Source: CAZAQS01 sp964486825
GTDB taxonomy: Bacteria > Chloroflexota > Anaerolineae > Anaerolineales > UBA4823
Length of the DNA: 21,305 nucleotides
Direction: 5' to 3'
Assembly: GCA_964486825.1 (NCBI GenBank)
Contig: CAZAQS010000058.1
Location: 1-21,305, forward strand
Below, piece by piece: positions 1 to 8,424 of this stretch. The position numbers were made by a program, and so were the translations under genes. The notes beneath the pieces are model-generated. The model did not search any database. It saw nothing but the letters and a program-made list of their open reading frames with translations, and had not been told where the DNA came from. How positions within the stretch are numbered: position 1 is the first letter of the stretch; each line of letters opens with the position of its first letter.

Positions 1-943
1 CCATGATCTGATCCATACAAACCCGGCCGATGACGGGTACTTGCCTTCCCCCAACCAGGACGGCATTTCCAGCAGTTCGACGAAATCCATCGGCATATCC
101 AACCGGGATCGTCCCAACCCTTTCCAGTGCCCGCGTTATATAGGTATGTCCATAGCTGACACCTCGGCCCGGCGGTAAAAGCTTGACCTGGCTCAATACT
201 GTCTTCCAGGACAGGGCCGGGGAAAAACAGTCTGGCAATATACATTGGCCTGAAGGGTGCAGGCCATAGATCGCGATACCAGCCCGTACAAGATTATAAC
301 TGGATGTAGGACGGGTGAGGCTGGCAGCCGAATTGGAGGCATGCACCAAACCGGGACAAACACCGGCAGCTTCTAATGCCTGGATAGCCAGGCCAAAACG
401 CTGTTCTTGCACTGCCACCGAAGATGGATCGGCCTCATCCGCCCGGGCAAAATGGGTAAATAAGCCTTCCACCTGGATGCCTTCGGAGGGGAGAGAGTTC
501 AGGAACTGGAGCACATGCTCTGCCTGTACACCTAAACGGCCCATACCTGAATCAACCTTGATATGCACTCGAGCTGGTATACCTATACGAAGCCCGACTG
601 CAGCCAAGGCCTGGGCATGGTTTTCGTCCCAAAGGGTAAGTGAGATCTGCTGATGAACGGCCTCATCGAACCGGCCGGGAGGTGTGTAGCCAAGCAGCAA
701 GATTGGGCAATCCAGACCGGCCCGCCTTAACTCCAGGGCTTCCTCCAGGCGGGCGACTCCACACCAGGACGCACCACCCCGCATGGCCGCTTGCGCTGAT
801 CTTATCGCACCGTGACCGTACCCGTTGGCCTTCACCACGGCCATCACTTCCGTACCACTCAATTGGCGGATACACCGGATATTATTCTCAATGGCCCGTA
901 GGTCGACCTCTACCCAGGTCGAAAAGTTTTGCCCGTTTTCCAT
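1..943 (-). CDS. alr: Alanine racemase, 3' end cut by window edge
   Basis: PLP-dependent enzyme that interconverts L- and D-alanine in the cytoplasm, supplying D-Ala for peptidoglycan. Read on the minus strand from ATG at 943, 314 residues are visible. The PLP-lysine motif AVVKANGYGHG places the Schiff-base lysine at residue 38. The second catalytic residue, a tyrosine in VSYGHTY, is at residue 264, and the conserved CMDQ motif follows at the window edge. Other family signatures are KVDSGMGRLG, LFTHFARAD, HASNSAA and RAGIAIYG. Full-length family members are about 370-390 residues, so roughly the last 60 are missing. The start is fixed by the N-terminal VEVDLRAIENN segment, normally 5-15 residues from the start. 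It sits 8 bases after a small membrane-protein gene and probably shares its promoter. The family assignment is essentially certain; whether this is the biosynthetic (alr) or catabolic type cannot be told. Confidence 0.96.
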   Translation of the reverse strand, partial: MENGQNFSTWVEVDLRAIENNIRCIRQLSGTEVMAVVKANGYGHGAIRSAQAAMRGGASWCGVARLEEALELRRAGLDCPILLLGYTPPGRFDEAVHQQISLTLWDENHAQALAAVGLRIGIPARVHIKVDSGMGRLGVQAEHVLQFLNSLPSEGIQVEGLFTHFARADEADPSSVAVQEQRFGLAIQALEAAGVCPGLVHASNSAASLTRPTSSYNLVRAGIAIYGLHPSGQCILPDCFSPALSWKTVLSQVKLLPPGRGVSYGHTYITRALERVGTIPVGYADGFRRTAGNAVLVGGRQVPVIGRVCMDQIM

Positions 944-951
944 TAAAATTT

Positions 952-1134
952 TTACCCTTTAGAAGAACCCAGCCTCCTAAAGCGAACAGGAGAACGCCAC
1001 CCCCCTTCACCTGCTACCCGAATATCCCGCCGTTCAAAGAGCAGCCAGGCCAGGAAGGTAAAGACAAGCCCTGCTAGAAGCAAGCCAATGAACCAGAGCC
1101 AATTCATCTCTTCGATTGCCAGTTCTTGCGCCAT
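952..1134 (-). CDS. Small single-pass membrane protein, 60 aa
   Basis: Not recognised as a named family. The protein has a short acidic N-terminus (MAQELAIEEMN), one hydrophobic segment at about residues 12-33, then a basic, arginine-rich tail (residues 34-60). By the positive-inside rule the tail is predicted to be cytoplasmic. The start is supported by GGAG about 7 bases before the ATG at 1134. It lies directly upstream of alr with an 8-base gap and downstream of a good minus-strand promoter, so it is probably the first gene of that transcript. The overlap with no other credible ORF, the RBS and the clean membrane segment make it likely to be real; the function is unknown. A role linked to cell-wall synthesis would only be guilt by association. 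Confidence 0.65.
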   Translation of the reverse strand: MAQELAIEEMNWLWFIGLLLAGLVFTFLAWLLFERRDIRVAGEGGWRSPVRFRRLGSSKG

Positions 1135-1191
1135 GTATTACTCCAATATTCGGAAAAAGTAAGTCACACAGCCTGAAAGCCGACATGATAT

Positions 1192-1220
1192 GTATAACAG
1201 GCGTAACATCATTTTGTCAA
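1192..1220 (-). promoter_or_regulatory. Sigma-70-type promoter for small membrane protein and alr
   Basis: On the minus strand a perfect -35 box TTGACA (1220-1215) is followed after 17 bases by TTATAC (1197-1192); an overlapping TATACA gives an 18-base spacing. It points towards the ATG at 1134, leaving a leader of about 50 bases. Read directly from sequence; activity is inferred. Confidence 0.7.
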
Positions 1221-1262
1221 CAGGAAAAGCTCCCTTCTGCCTGTTTCGGATTCGTAACATCA
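1202..1262 (+). repeat. Direct repeat CGTAACATCA, two copies 51 bases apart
   Basis: The 10-mer CGTAACATCA occurs at 1202-1211 and 1253-1262, in the divergent region between the alr transcript and the sigma-factor gene. The first copy lies inside the -35/-10 spacer of the minus-strand promoter. The spacing is close to five helical turns, so a regulator could bind both; this is inference from position only. Confidence 0.4.
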
Positions 1263-1359
1263 AATGTCGGTTCTGATACCGGTAAGAAATATCCTGGTAA
1301 CAGCCAGAGTCTACACTACGAATGATACACGCCAGAACGGAGCGGGTGTCTAAAACAAA

Positions 1360-1827
1360 ATGATGCACACTTCTCGATTAATGGATGCAGTAAAACGCAA
1401 GGATATAGGGGCTTACAACCGCCTGGTATCAGACCATCAGGACCTGGTCTATAATTTCGCCTACTACGTGTTGTGTGATGAGAAAGCCGCAATAAGTGCG
1501 ACTGAGCAGGCATTCCTTAAAGCCTTTCACAAGTTGGACAAATACAAGGATGGTCCCTTCCGGTTCTGGTTGCTGAGAAACCTGATCGAGATCTGTCAAA
1601 GCATGATTAAAGGGGAACCCAAATACTCAGGCCATATCAAGCAGCCGGTGGACGCAAGCATTCCGTTTGCATCTCTACTCCCGCAATTGCGCATGGCTTT
1701 GGTGCTCATCGAAATGGAGGGGTTAAATTACGAGCAAGCCGCCGAATTGACCGGCTCTTCCCCGCATAAGATAGCCCAACAACTATCCAAAGCTCGCCAA
1801 CAGCTCTCGCTTAGCAACCCTGGATAA
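1360..1827 (+). CDS. ECF-like RNA polymerase sigma factor (sigma-70 family), divergent
   Basis: Probable alternative sigma factor that would direct RNA polymerase to a specific promoter set. The 155-residue protein has a region-2-like half (AYNRLVSDHQDLVYNFAYYV, then EQAFLKAFHKLDKY and FRFWLLRNLIEIC, residues about 18-80). A region-4-like half follows (LRMALVLIEMEGLNYEQAAELTGSSPHKIAQ, residues about 110-150, of which NYEQAAELTG and SPHKIAQQLSKAR form the helix-turn-helix). The usual DxxQ stretch of region 2.2 is poorly conserved and the inter-domain linker is short, so it is a diverged member. Typical ECF factors are 170-200 residues. The RBS is weak, and two adjacent ATG codons (1360, 1363) make the start uncertain by one residue. 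No anti-sigma gene is adjacent. It could alternatively be a sigma-like regulator that no longer initiates transcription. Confidence 0.72.
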   Translation: MMHTSRLMDAVKRKDIGAYNRLVSDHQDLVYNFAYYVLCDEKAAISATEQAFLKAFHKLDKYKDGPFRFWLLRNLIEICQSMIKGEPKYSGHIKQPVDASIPFASLLPQLRMALVLIEMEGLNYEQAAELTGSSPHKIAQQLSKARQQLSLSNPG

Positions 1828-2028
1828 CCCCACTATCAAGTTGAAAGAATAAACCCCCTTTTGGCCTTCCTCGCCGACATGGGTATCATTGGGTTTGGAA
1901 GGAGTTATTGGTTTTCGCTCTTCCTCGAAAAAGAGAAAAGGGGAATGATAGAATAGAATGATGCGGATCAGGCTAATAGCCACGGCGATAGCCTACCAAG
2001 AGAATAAACCGGAGGAGATCAAGACGGT

Positions 2029-2658
2029 ATGAAATTAATTGATAATCACAATCACCGCCAGGCTTTGGTTTTTGATTTTGGTGGTGTGCTACTGGACTGG
2101 AATCCACGCCACTTGTATAAAAAGTATTTCAATGGGGATTCAGAAAGCATGGAGCGGTTTCTGGAAGAAATTGGTTTCAACGAATGGAACATGCGCCAGG
2201 ATGCAGGGCGACCATTTACTGTTGCAGTAGCGGAGCTAAAGTCTCAACATCCCAATTGGGGCGATCTCATCGAAGCCTACCACAATCGTTGGGAAGAGAG
2301 CATCAATGGGGCTATCGAGCCGACCATCGACATCCTGCTCGAACTGAGAGAGAAAGGCTACCCCCTTTACGGCCTAAGCAATTTCTCTATAGAAAAATTC
2401 CACCTGGTGAGAAAAAGGTTTGACTTTTTCGACTGGTTTGAGGATATCCTACTTTCAGCAGAAGTGAAGCTTGTGAAACCAGACCCGAGGATCTACCGGG
2501 TGCTATTAGAGCGTATCCAGCGCGAGCCGGGTGATTGTATATTAGTGGATGATTCCGCTCAGAACATCGAGTCGGCCAGGAACTTTGGTTTGGATGGGAT
2601 CCACTTCCATTCTCCCGAACAATTGAAGAGGGAGCTCGCTGAGCGGGGGATTCTTTGA
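2029..2658 (+). CDS. HAD-superfamily hydrolase, YihX-like phosphatase
   Basis: A soluble phosphatase of 209 residues; the substrate is unknown, although YihX of E. coli acts on alpha-D-glucose-1-phosphate. All four HAD motifs are visible: motif I VFDFGGVLLDW with nucleophile Asp16; motif II LSNFS (Ser117); motif III lysine in KLVKPDPRIY (Lys150); motif IV ILVDDSAQNIESA (Asp174, Asp175). In motif I the usual second Asp is replaced by Gly18 (DFG), as in YihX (DLG) and relatives; this does not by itself mean inactivity. An alpha-helical cap occupies about residues 25-100. GGAGGAG precedes the ATG with a rather long spacing. It ends 31 bases before secA, suggesting co-transcription. Confidence 0.85.
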   Translation: MKLIDNHNHRQALVFDFGGVLLDWNPRHLYKKYFNGDSESMERFLEEIGFNEWNMRQDAGRPFTVAVAELKSQHPNWGDLIEAYHNRWEESINGAIEPTIDILLELREKGYPLYGLSNFSIEKFHLVRKRFDFFDWFEDILLSAEVKLVKPDPRIYRVLLERIQREPGDCILVDDSAQNIESARNFGLDGIHFHSPEQLKRELAERGIL

Positions 2659-2689
2659 GGCAGACTGGAACAAGAAAAAGTAGGGTTAG

Positions 2690-5600
2690 ATGCTGAGGAA
2701 ATTCGTTTCACTGTTTGCAAGAGACCCGAACAAACGCGCCATCGAGCAATTTGGCCCCCTGGTCGAACAGATCAACTCATTTGAGAACGCCTTTGAATCC
2801 TTGACGGATGAAGCGCTACGAGGAAAAACAGAGGAATTTCGAGCTCGCCTGGACAAGGGGGAGGGGCTGGATGAACTGCTGCCAGAGTCTTTTGCAGCGG
2901 TACGCGAAGCCAGCAAGCGCAGATTGGGCATGCGCCACTACGATGTACAGCTGATTGGCGGGATCGCATTGCACCAGGGGAGCATCGCCGAGATGCGCAC
3001 CGGTGAGGGTAAGACCCTGGTCGCTACCCTGCCGTTATATCTCAACGCGCTGGGGGGAAGCGGCGCTCACCTGGTTACCGTCAATGACTACCTGGCCCGC
3101 CGTGATGCGCGCTGGATGGGACCGGTTTACGAAGCGCTGGGGTTATCGGTAGGGGTTTTACAGATAACTCCTCCGCATGAAGATATCCAGACGGCATATC
3201 TGGTAGACCTGGGGATCGAGGCAACCCAAGAAACCGGGCAACAGCTTCGCAAAGTTCCCCGTCCGGAAGCCTACCAGGCCGATATCACTTACGGCACCAA
3301 CAGCGAGTTTGGTTTTGATTACTTGCGCGACAATATGACGATGACGTTGGAGGAACGGGTGCAGCGTGGCCATGCTTACGCGATAGTCGATGAAGTCGAT
3401 AATGTGCTGATTGATGAAGCACGCACCCCGCTGATTATTTCCGGGCCTGCATCCGAGGATACCGAATGGTATTTACGGATGGCCGAGATCGCCAAAAAGC
3501 TGAACCGGGTGCACGTAGATGTCGACCAGCGCAACCATGCCGTCTCCCTGACCGAGGCGGGGGAGGCAAGGGTTGAAAAACTATTAGGCTTACCCTTGCG
3601 CGATCCTGCCCGACCGGAAGACGTATCCCTTGAGCAAGCTCGCCTGATGGGCTACCTGGAACAAGCTCTGCGCGCTCAATTCCTGTACCGCCGGGAGAAA
3701 GATTACCTGGTGTTAAATGACGAGGTGGTCATTATCGATGAATTTACCGGTCGGGTCATGCCTGGGCGGCGTTGGTCGAGCGGGCTCCACCAGGCCGTGG
3801 AGGCGAAAGAAGGGGTGCAGGTCCATCCAGAAAATGTGACCTATGCGACCATCACATTGCAAAACTATTTTCGAATGTATAAAAAACTGGCTGGCATGAC
3901 AGGCACAGCCCTCACCGAAGCGGAAGAGTTTGACAAAATCTACAAGCTAAAGGTTGCAGCCATACCTACAAACCTGGAATATCAGGCCTCCCAACCAGGT
4001 TCGTCGCTGGTCGAGCTTCAAGGACGAGATGAAACCGGCAACGTCTACAATTATTATGCTCGGGACAACGATCCAGAGCAGGAGCCGGTTTTTTGGAAGC
4101 GTATAGATTACCCGGATTCGGTCTTCCTCACAGAGGAAGCCAAGTTCAGGGCTATTACAACCGAGATCCTTCAGTGCTACGCAGTTGGACGACCGGTGCT
4201 GATTGGCACCGCCTCCGTTGAGATATCTGAACGCCTGTCACGACGCCTGGGTAGAGAGCTGATCGGACGGCTGGCCCAAACACTGCTGATACGGCATGCC
4301 TGGTTGGAAAAGAATGCCAGGCAGGAGGATGGAGCCCGCATCCCGGAGCTGGAGCCCCTTCAGGCGCCTCTCGAAAAGCCACGCTCGACCTTCCTACGCA
4401 AGATGTCTGAAGACTTGAAGATCCCCATGGAACTGGAAGCTCCCTCGAACCTGGAGCGAATGCTCCTGGTATTGAACCTCAACAGCGATCACCAGGAGCG
4501 GTTGTCGAGAGCATTACAAGAAGGAATCCAACACCAGGTATTGAACGCGCGCCGCCATACAGAAGAAAGCCAAATCATCGCAGCGGCGGGTAGCTTCGGG
4601 TCTGTGACCATTGCCACCAATATGGCTGGCAGGGGTGTAGACATAAAATTGGGTGGTGACCTGGCAGAAGAGGTGCTATCCCGGGTTAGCCAGGTGCTTC
4701 ACGACGCAGGATACGATCCTTCTTACAAGATGGACACACAAGAACGCCGGGCGGCCTTACAGCAGATAGATGACACCCGATATTCCCCGTTCGAGAGCGA
4801 AGTGCACTATTATCTTCAGCACATTGAGGATATGCAATGTGTTTGGGACCTGGGCGGGCTACACGTCATCGGTTCAGAGCGACATGAAGCCCGGCGGATC
4901 GATAACCAATTGCGTGGGCGAGCCGCTCGACAAGGAGATCCTGGCTCATCACGTTTCTACGTATCGCTAGAAGACCGCTTGCTGGTTGATTACGGAGGTC
5001 AGGTAGTCGATGACCTGGGTGAACGCCTGGAAATGGAAGCTGATGAGGCGCTACCCCTGCAATCCAGGAATGCAGACCGGTTGATCGAGCAATCTCAAAC
5101 CCGCATCGAAGGCACAAATTTTGAAATCCGCAAGCACCTGGTAGACTACGATGACGTGCTGAATGTACAGCGCTCCAAGATCTACGACCAACGTGACCGG
5201 ATTCTAAAGAAAATAGATCTTGTTGAAGATGTTTCCGCCATGTTGAGAGCTGAAGCACTGGAGCGACTACCGAAGGCGCCGGCAGAAGGATATGAATCAA
5301 GTCAGACTGCCTGGGAGATGTTAGCCTGGTTGGAAGAAGTCCAACCTACCCTGATGCTTCAGGAACGCACGGTACCATCCTTTACCTTGCGCCTGCTGGT
5401 AGATCGAATCCTATCCGAACAGGAACAACACGGGCATCCGTGGGAAGCCAAATCATTGCTGGAAAGCTTGATCGAGGTTGCCGATCGGTCCCTGGCTGCC
5501 GAAGAAGATTATTTGCGTGGGGCCGTGGAAAATCTTATTGACCAGCACCTGGACCGGCTGGAAGCAAAGCTTGACGAGCGCCAGTCTGCTCTAGATGATT

Positions 5601-6622
5601 TTCTGCAAAATCTTGAATCCCTGGAAGAAGACGAGGACCTGTCTGACCAGGATCTCATCGATGGGGTAGCCAACGTCTTGAATGCTCCTGTAGAACTGGC
5701 TCAGAAGCAAAAGCAAGAGCTGAGAGCAGACCCGGAAGGGAAAATTCAGGCGCTCTACCAAGATTTTGAGAAATCGATCATCGAACAAGAATTCTCTCGC
5801 TTGATCGGCGCGGTTGAACACAGATTAGAAGATTCGCTAAACCTTGATCCAGCCTCGCTCCCTGCGGATGATTGGGACGCCCTGGAGGAGCAGATCCTAT
5901 TCGAAATTGCGAAACTCCTGGATAACAAGCGCGAACGCTTGTTGGGGAGCGCGGAGCAAGGACTGGAGGAAGGAGAAATCGTCCTTGATCTGAAGCAGGC
6001 GCTCTTTGAACAGGGGTTGGTTGAGACAGGCCTGGATGCAAGCGCTGAGGCCAGGGTAAGAGAACTGGTCCGGCTGCTCTTGTTGATGAGCCAGGGACAG
6101 CAAAGCCAGTTAGGAAGGCGGCCTGGCCCAATGCAGCTGGCCAAAAAAGAGCGGTTAACCTATTCGCACTACGCCAGCCATCTGGCGCAATCCCTGGATC
6201 CCGCACAACTCTCCATGAATATTATTGAACACCTTGAGGAGGCGCATCGGGAGCTTATCCTTGGATGGGGCAGAGCCGGACCAGAAGGTATGACGGGCGC
6301 TTCTGAAGAGATCCTTGCGAGAGCCGGACGCCAGGCACATTCAGAGATTTACCGCCAGCTTATGCTTTCCGTGACTGGCGACCTGTGGGTTGAGTATCTT
6401 ACGAAGATGGAAGCCTTACGCGTTTCTGTGATCCTGGAGGGCTACGGACAGAGGGATCCGCTGGTAATGTACAAAAGCCAGGCCTTCAAACTTTTCCAGG
6501 GCTTATTGAGAGATATGCGCCAGGGTGTCGTCTCGCGTATCTTCACATTCCTGCCTCGCAACCTGCATGCGCCGGTTATGCGGGATGTGGATCCAGGACC
6601 GGTTGAAGGAGCTGAGGCCTGA
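2690..6622 (+). CDS. secA: Preprotein translocase ATPase SecA, unusually large (1310 aa)
   Basis: Motor ATPase that drives unfolded preproteins through SecYEG at the cytoplasmic membrane. Visible motifs: Walker A MRTGEGKT (102-109), ITYGTNSEFGFDYLRDNM (199-216), Walker B region VDEVDNVLIDEARTPLIISG (233-252), KKLAGMTGTA (398-407), LIGTASVE (504-511), TNMAGRGVDIKLGG (643-656), IGSERHEARRIDNQLRGRAARQGD (727-750) and YDDVLNVQR (820-828). The C-terminal helical scaffold ends with EGYGQRDPL and a helix near residue 1275. Most bacterial SecA proteins are 800-950 residues. Extra sequence sits after LQITPP (about 30 residues), between LIGTASVE and LNARRH (about 80 extra), and above all in the acidic helical region 850-1190. 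The cysteine/histidine zinc-binding tail that binds SecB in many bacteria is absent; the protein ends in VEGAEA. RBS is weak (AGGG). It is probably the only secA needed, but copy number is not visible here. Confidence 0.97.
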   Translation: MLRKFVSLFARDPNKRAIEQFGPLVEQINSFENAFESLTDEALRGKTEEFRARLDKGEGLDELLPESFAAVREASKRRLGMRHYDVQLIGGIALHQGSIAEMRTGEGKTLVATLPLYLNALGGSGAHLVTVNDYLARRDARWMGPVYEALGLSVGVLQITPPHEDIQTAYLVDLGIEATQETGQQLRKVPRPEAYQADITYGTNSEFGFDYLRDNMTMTLEERVQRGHAYAIVDEVDNVLIDEARTPLIISGPASEDTEWYLRMAEIAKKLNRVHVDVDQRNHAVSLTEAGEARVEKLLGLPLRDPARPEDVSLEQARLMGYLEQALRAQFLYRREKDYLVLNDEVVIIDEFTGRVMPGRRWSSGLHQAVEAKEGVQVHPENVTYATITLQNYFRMYKKLAGMTGTALTEAEEFDKIYKLKVAAIPTNLEYQASQPGSSLVELQGRDETGNVYNYYARDNDPEQEPVFWKRIDYPDSVFLTEEAKFRAITTEILQCYAVGRPVLIGTASVEISERLSRRLGRELIGRLAQTLLIRHAWLEKNARQEDGARIPELEPLQAPLEKPRSTFLRKMSEDLKIPMELEAPSNLERMLLVLNLNSDHQERLSRALQEGIQHQVLNARRHTEESQIIAAAGSFGSVTIATNMAGRGVDIKLGGDLAEEVLSRVSQVLHDAGYDPSYKMDTQERRAALQQIDDTRYSPFESEVHYYLQHIEDMQCVWDLGGLHVIGSERHEARRIDNQLRGRAARQGDPGSSRFYVSLEDRLLVDYGGQVVDDLGERLEMEADEALPLQSRNADRLIEQSQTRIEGTNFEIRKHLVDYDDVLNVQRSKIYDQRDRILKKIDLVEDVSAMLRAEALERLPKAPAEGYESSQTAWEMLAWLEEVQPTLMLQERTVPSFTLRLLVDRILSEQEQHGHPWEAKSLLESLIEVADRSLAAEEDYLRGAVENLIDQHLDRLEAKLDERQSALDDFLQNLESLEEDEDLSDQDLIDGVANVLNAPVELAQKQKQELRADPEGKIQALYQDFEKSIIEQEFSRLIGAVEHRLEDSLNLDPASLPADDWDALEEQILFEIAKLLDNKRERLLGSAEQGLEEGEIVLDLKQALFEQGLVETGLDASAEARVRELVRLLLLMSQGQQSQLGRRPGPMQLAKKERLTYSHYASHLAQSLDPAQLSMNIIEHLEEAHRELILGWGRAGPEGMTGASEEILARAGRQAHSEIYRQLMLSVTGDLWVEYLTKMEALRVSVILEGYGQRDPLVMYKSQAFKLFQGLLRDMRQGVVSRIFTFLPRNLHAPVMRDVDPGPVEGAEA

Positions 6623-6647
6623 CCCAGGCCAAACGGGAAAGGTAAAT

Positions 6648-7301
6648 ATGTACACTCAAGACTATATCAAGCGCATGATCAACCAGCTCGTTGCAGCCCT
6701 TCAAATGATCATTGGCTTGAAGGCTGCCGGGCAATATGGCCAGGCCCTGCAGGCAATCGATCAAGCATTGGAGCAATTGCTGGGTCTGAAGGCAGATTTA
6801 GCAAGACGGCTTTCCGATGAAGCCATCTTGAATTCATTGATGCAAGGCAAAAGCCTGGATACGGATAGGCTCCGGATCGTGGCGGACCTCTTCAAGGAAG
6901 ATGGAGACATTCTTGCTGCTCTGAACCGGACTACGGAAAGCTTTTCCAGCTATCTGCGGGCCTTGAATTTATATCTCGAGGCCGCCTTAGCCAATGGGCA
7001 AGATGGTATTTCAGAACCTGACGACAAGCTAGAAGACTTGTATCACCATTTGAATAAATACCACCTGCCGGCTCCCACCCTTTACACTTTATTTGAATAT
7101 TTTGAAAAAACCAGCCGATATATGAAGGCTGCCAGAATCTTGAACCAGTTATTAGATGAGCCGGCCTTGCGAGAGGAAGTCCGCCGTGAATCACTCGATT
7201 TCTACCGGCGCTTGAGGGAGAAATCAGACACAGAACTAGAAAAAGGTGGGTTTACCCGCTCTGAAGTGGAAGAGCGCCTTTCAAAATTCGAAAACAGATA
7301 A
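6648..7301 (+). CDS. DUF6483 family protein, helical/TPR-like
   Basis: Function unknown. The 217-residue protein begins MYTQDYIKRMINQLVAAL, which resembles the DUF6483 family as I remember it. It is predicted almost wholly alpha-helical, with TPR-like segments such as AGQYGQALQAIDQALEQLLG (residues about 29-48) and EKTSRYMKAARILNQLLDEP. No signal peptide or membrane segment is seen, so it is probably a cytoplasmic scaffold. I chose ATG 6648 over upstream starts that overlap secA because AAAGG lies just before it and the helical family sequence starts there. The gap to secA is 25 bases and to the next gene 20, so it is likely co-transcribed with secA; whether it serves SecA is untested inference. 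Confidence 0.75.
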   Translation: MYTQDYIKRMINQLVAALQMIIGLKAAGQYGQALQAIDQALEQLLGLKADLARRLSDEAILNSLMQGKSLDTDRLRIVADLFKEDGDILAALNRTTESFSSYLRALNLYLEAALANGQDGISEPDDKLEDLYHHLNKYHLPAPTLYTLFEYFEKTSRYMKAARILNQLLDEPALREEVRRESLDFYRRLREKSDTELEKGGFTRSEVEERLSKFENR

Positions 7302-7321
7302 TTGGAGCATAGAAAACGAAC

Positions 7322-8350
7322 ATGAAAGCCGTCAGAATGGTTCAACCTGGACTGCCCTTAGAAATACAAGAGATACCTACACCGAAAACCGGTCCTCGGG
7401 ATGTGCTGGTTAAGGTAAAAGCTGCAGGCATCTGTCACTCGGATGCCCATTACCGGGCTGGGACCTCCCGGGTAGACCCGCTCCCACTAACCCTAGGGCA
7501 CGAGGTGGCAGGGGTAATCGAAGAAATTGGGGCCGATGTTCGCGGTTTTAAACCCGGCGACCGAGTATGCCTGCATTATATGGTCACCTGCGGTCATTGC
7601 GTGTATTGCGACCAGGGGAACGAGCAATTCTGCACCACAGGAAAAATGATCGGGAAATATACCGATGGTGGATACGCAGAATATATCAGCATCCCTGAGC
7701 GCAGCGCCTTCTTGCTTCCAGAGCAGGTCTCCTTCGAGCAAGGAGCGATCATGATGTGCTCTTCAGCAACATCCTTACACGCCCTTTATAAGGCGCGCTT
7801 GCAACCTGGTGAAACGGTGGCGGTATTCGGTGCAGGTGGATTGGGTGTTTCCGCCATCCAACTAGCCCAGGCGTTTGGCGCTCAGCAAATCCTGGCAGTC
7901 GATATCCGCTCGAGCAAACTAGAAAGGGCAAATGGCTTTGGGGCCATTCCGGTCAACGCCAGCCAGGTGGATCCTGTAGAGGAGATCTTATCCTTAACCA
8001 ATGGGCGAGGTGTGGATGTGGCTATCGAGCTGGTAGGTCTGCCATCCACAATGAGCCAGGCCACTCGTTCGCTGGCTATCAAGGGACGAGCTGCCCTGGT
8101 TGGCATTTCAGGCGATTCCTTCCCGGTGACGCCATATTATGAACTGATCAATAAAGAGGCGGAGATTATCGGCGTTTCTGACCACCTGGCCCAAGAGCTT
8201 CCGCGATTGATCGAGTGGGTCCGGACGGGGAAGCTGGCCTTATCAGAAGTCGTAACTCAAACGGTGCCACTGGAAGCAGATGTCATCAACGCTGTTCTGG
8301 ACCGGTTGGAGGGTTTTGGGGAGGATGTGAGGGTGGTAATCAATCCATGA
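7322..8350 (+). CDS. Zinc-dependent alcohol dehydrogenase (MDR family)
   Basis: Medium-chain dehydrogenase/reductase of 342 residues that oxidises an alcohol or reduces an aldehyde with NAD(P). Catalytic zinc ligands fit Cys38 (AGICHSD), His60 with Glu61 (LGHE) and Cys146 (MMCSSATS). The structural zinc lobe has four cysteines, 90, 93, 96 and 104 (CGHCVYC then C). The Rossmann motif GAGGLG is at 170-175, and Asp194 in LAVDIRSSK at the end of the second strand favours NAD over NADP. Both metal sites are complete, so it should be active. The substrate cannot be deduced. Twenty bases separate it from the DUF6483 gene; the nearest GGAG is 14 bases before the ATG, so translation may be modest. Confidence 0.92.
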   Translation: MKAVRMVQPGLPLEIQEIPTPKTGPRDVLVKVKAAGICHSDAHYRAGTSRVDPLPLTLGHEVAGVIEEIGADVRGFKPGDRVCLHYMVTCGHCVYCDQGNEQFCTTGKMIGKYTDGGYAEYISIPERSAFLLPEQVSFEQGAIMMCSSATSLHALYKARLQPGETVAVFGAGGLGVSAIQLAQAFGAQQILAVDIRSSKLERANGFGAIPVNASQVDPVEEILSLTNGRGVDVAIELVGLPSTMSQATRSLAIKGRAALVGISGDSFPVTPYYELINKEAEIIGVSDHLAQELPRLIEWVRTGKLALSEVVTQTVPLEADVINAVLDRLEGFGEDVRVVINP

Positions 8351-8362
8351 CAAGTTGTCTAA

Positions 8363-8410
8363 TCAGGCCTGGTGTAGGTGAGCGGTCCAGCTCGTCTACA
8401 CCAGGCTTGA
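8363..8410 (+). terminator. Long hairpin after the alcohol dehydrogenase gene
   Basis: The two arms (8363-8383 and 8390-8410) can form a continuous 21-bp stem with three G-U pairs and a six-base loop, starting 13 bases after the dehydrogenase stop codon. No T-tract follows on either strand, so it is not a canonical intrinsic terminator. It may block 3' exonucleases or assist Rho-type termination. The next promoter lies after it. Confidence 0.5.
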
Positions 8411-8424
8411 AACCATTCGGCCGG

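Noticed and set aside
640..1077. 145-codon plus-strand frame
   Set aside because: It covers the alr start, the small membrane protein and their gap in antisense; the product is Pro/Arg-rich noise.
1860..1911. CCTTCC/GGAAGG inverted repeat after the sigma gene
   Set aside because: Six base pairs around a loop of about 30 bases with no T-tract; not a convincing terminator.
4866..5300. Minus-strand frame of 144 codons inside secA
   Set aside because: A shadow of the secA coding frame; no RBS or recognisable sequence.
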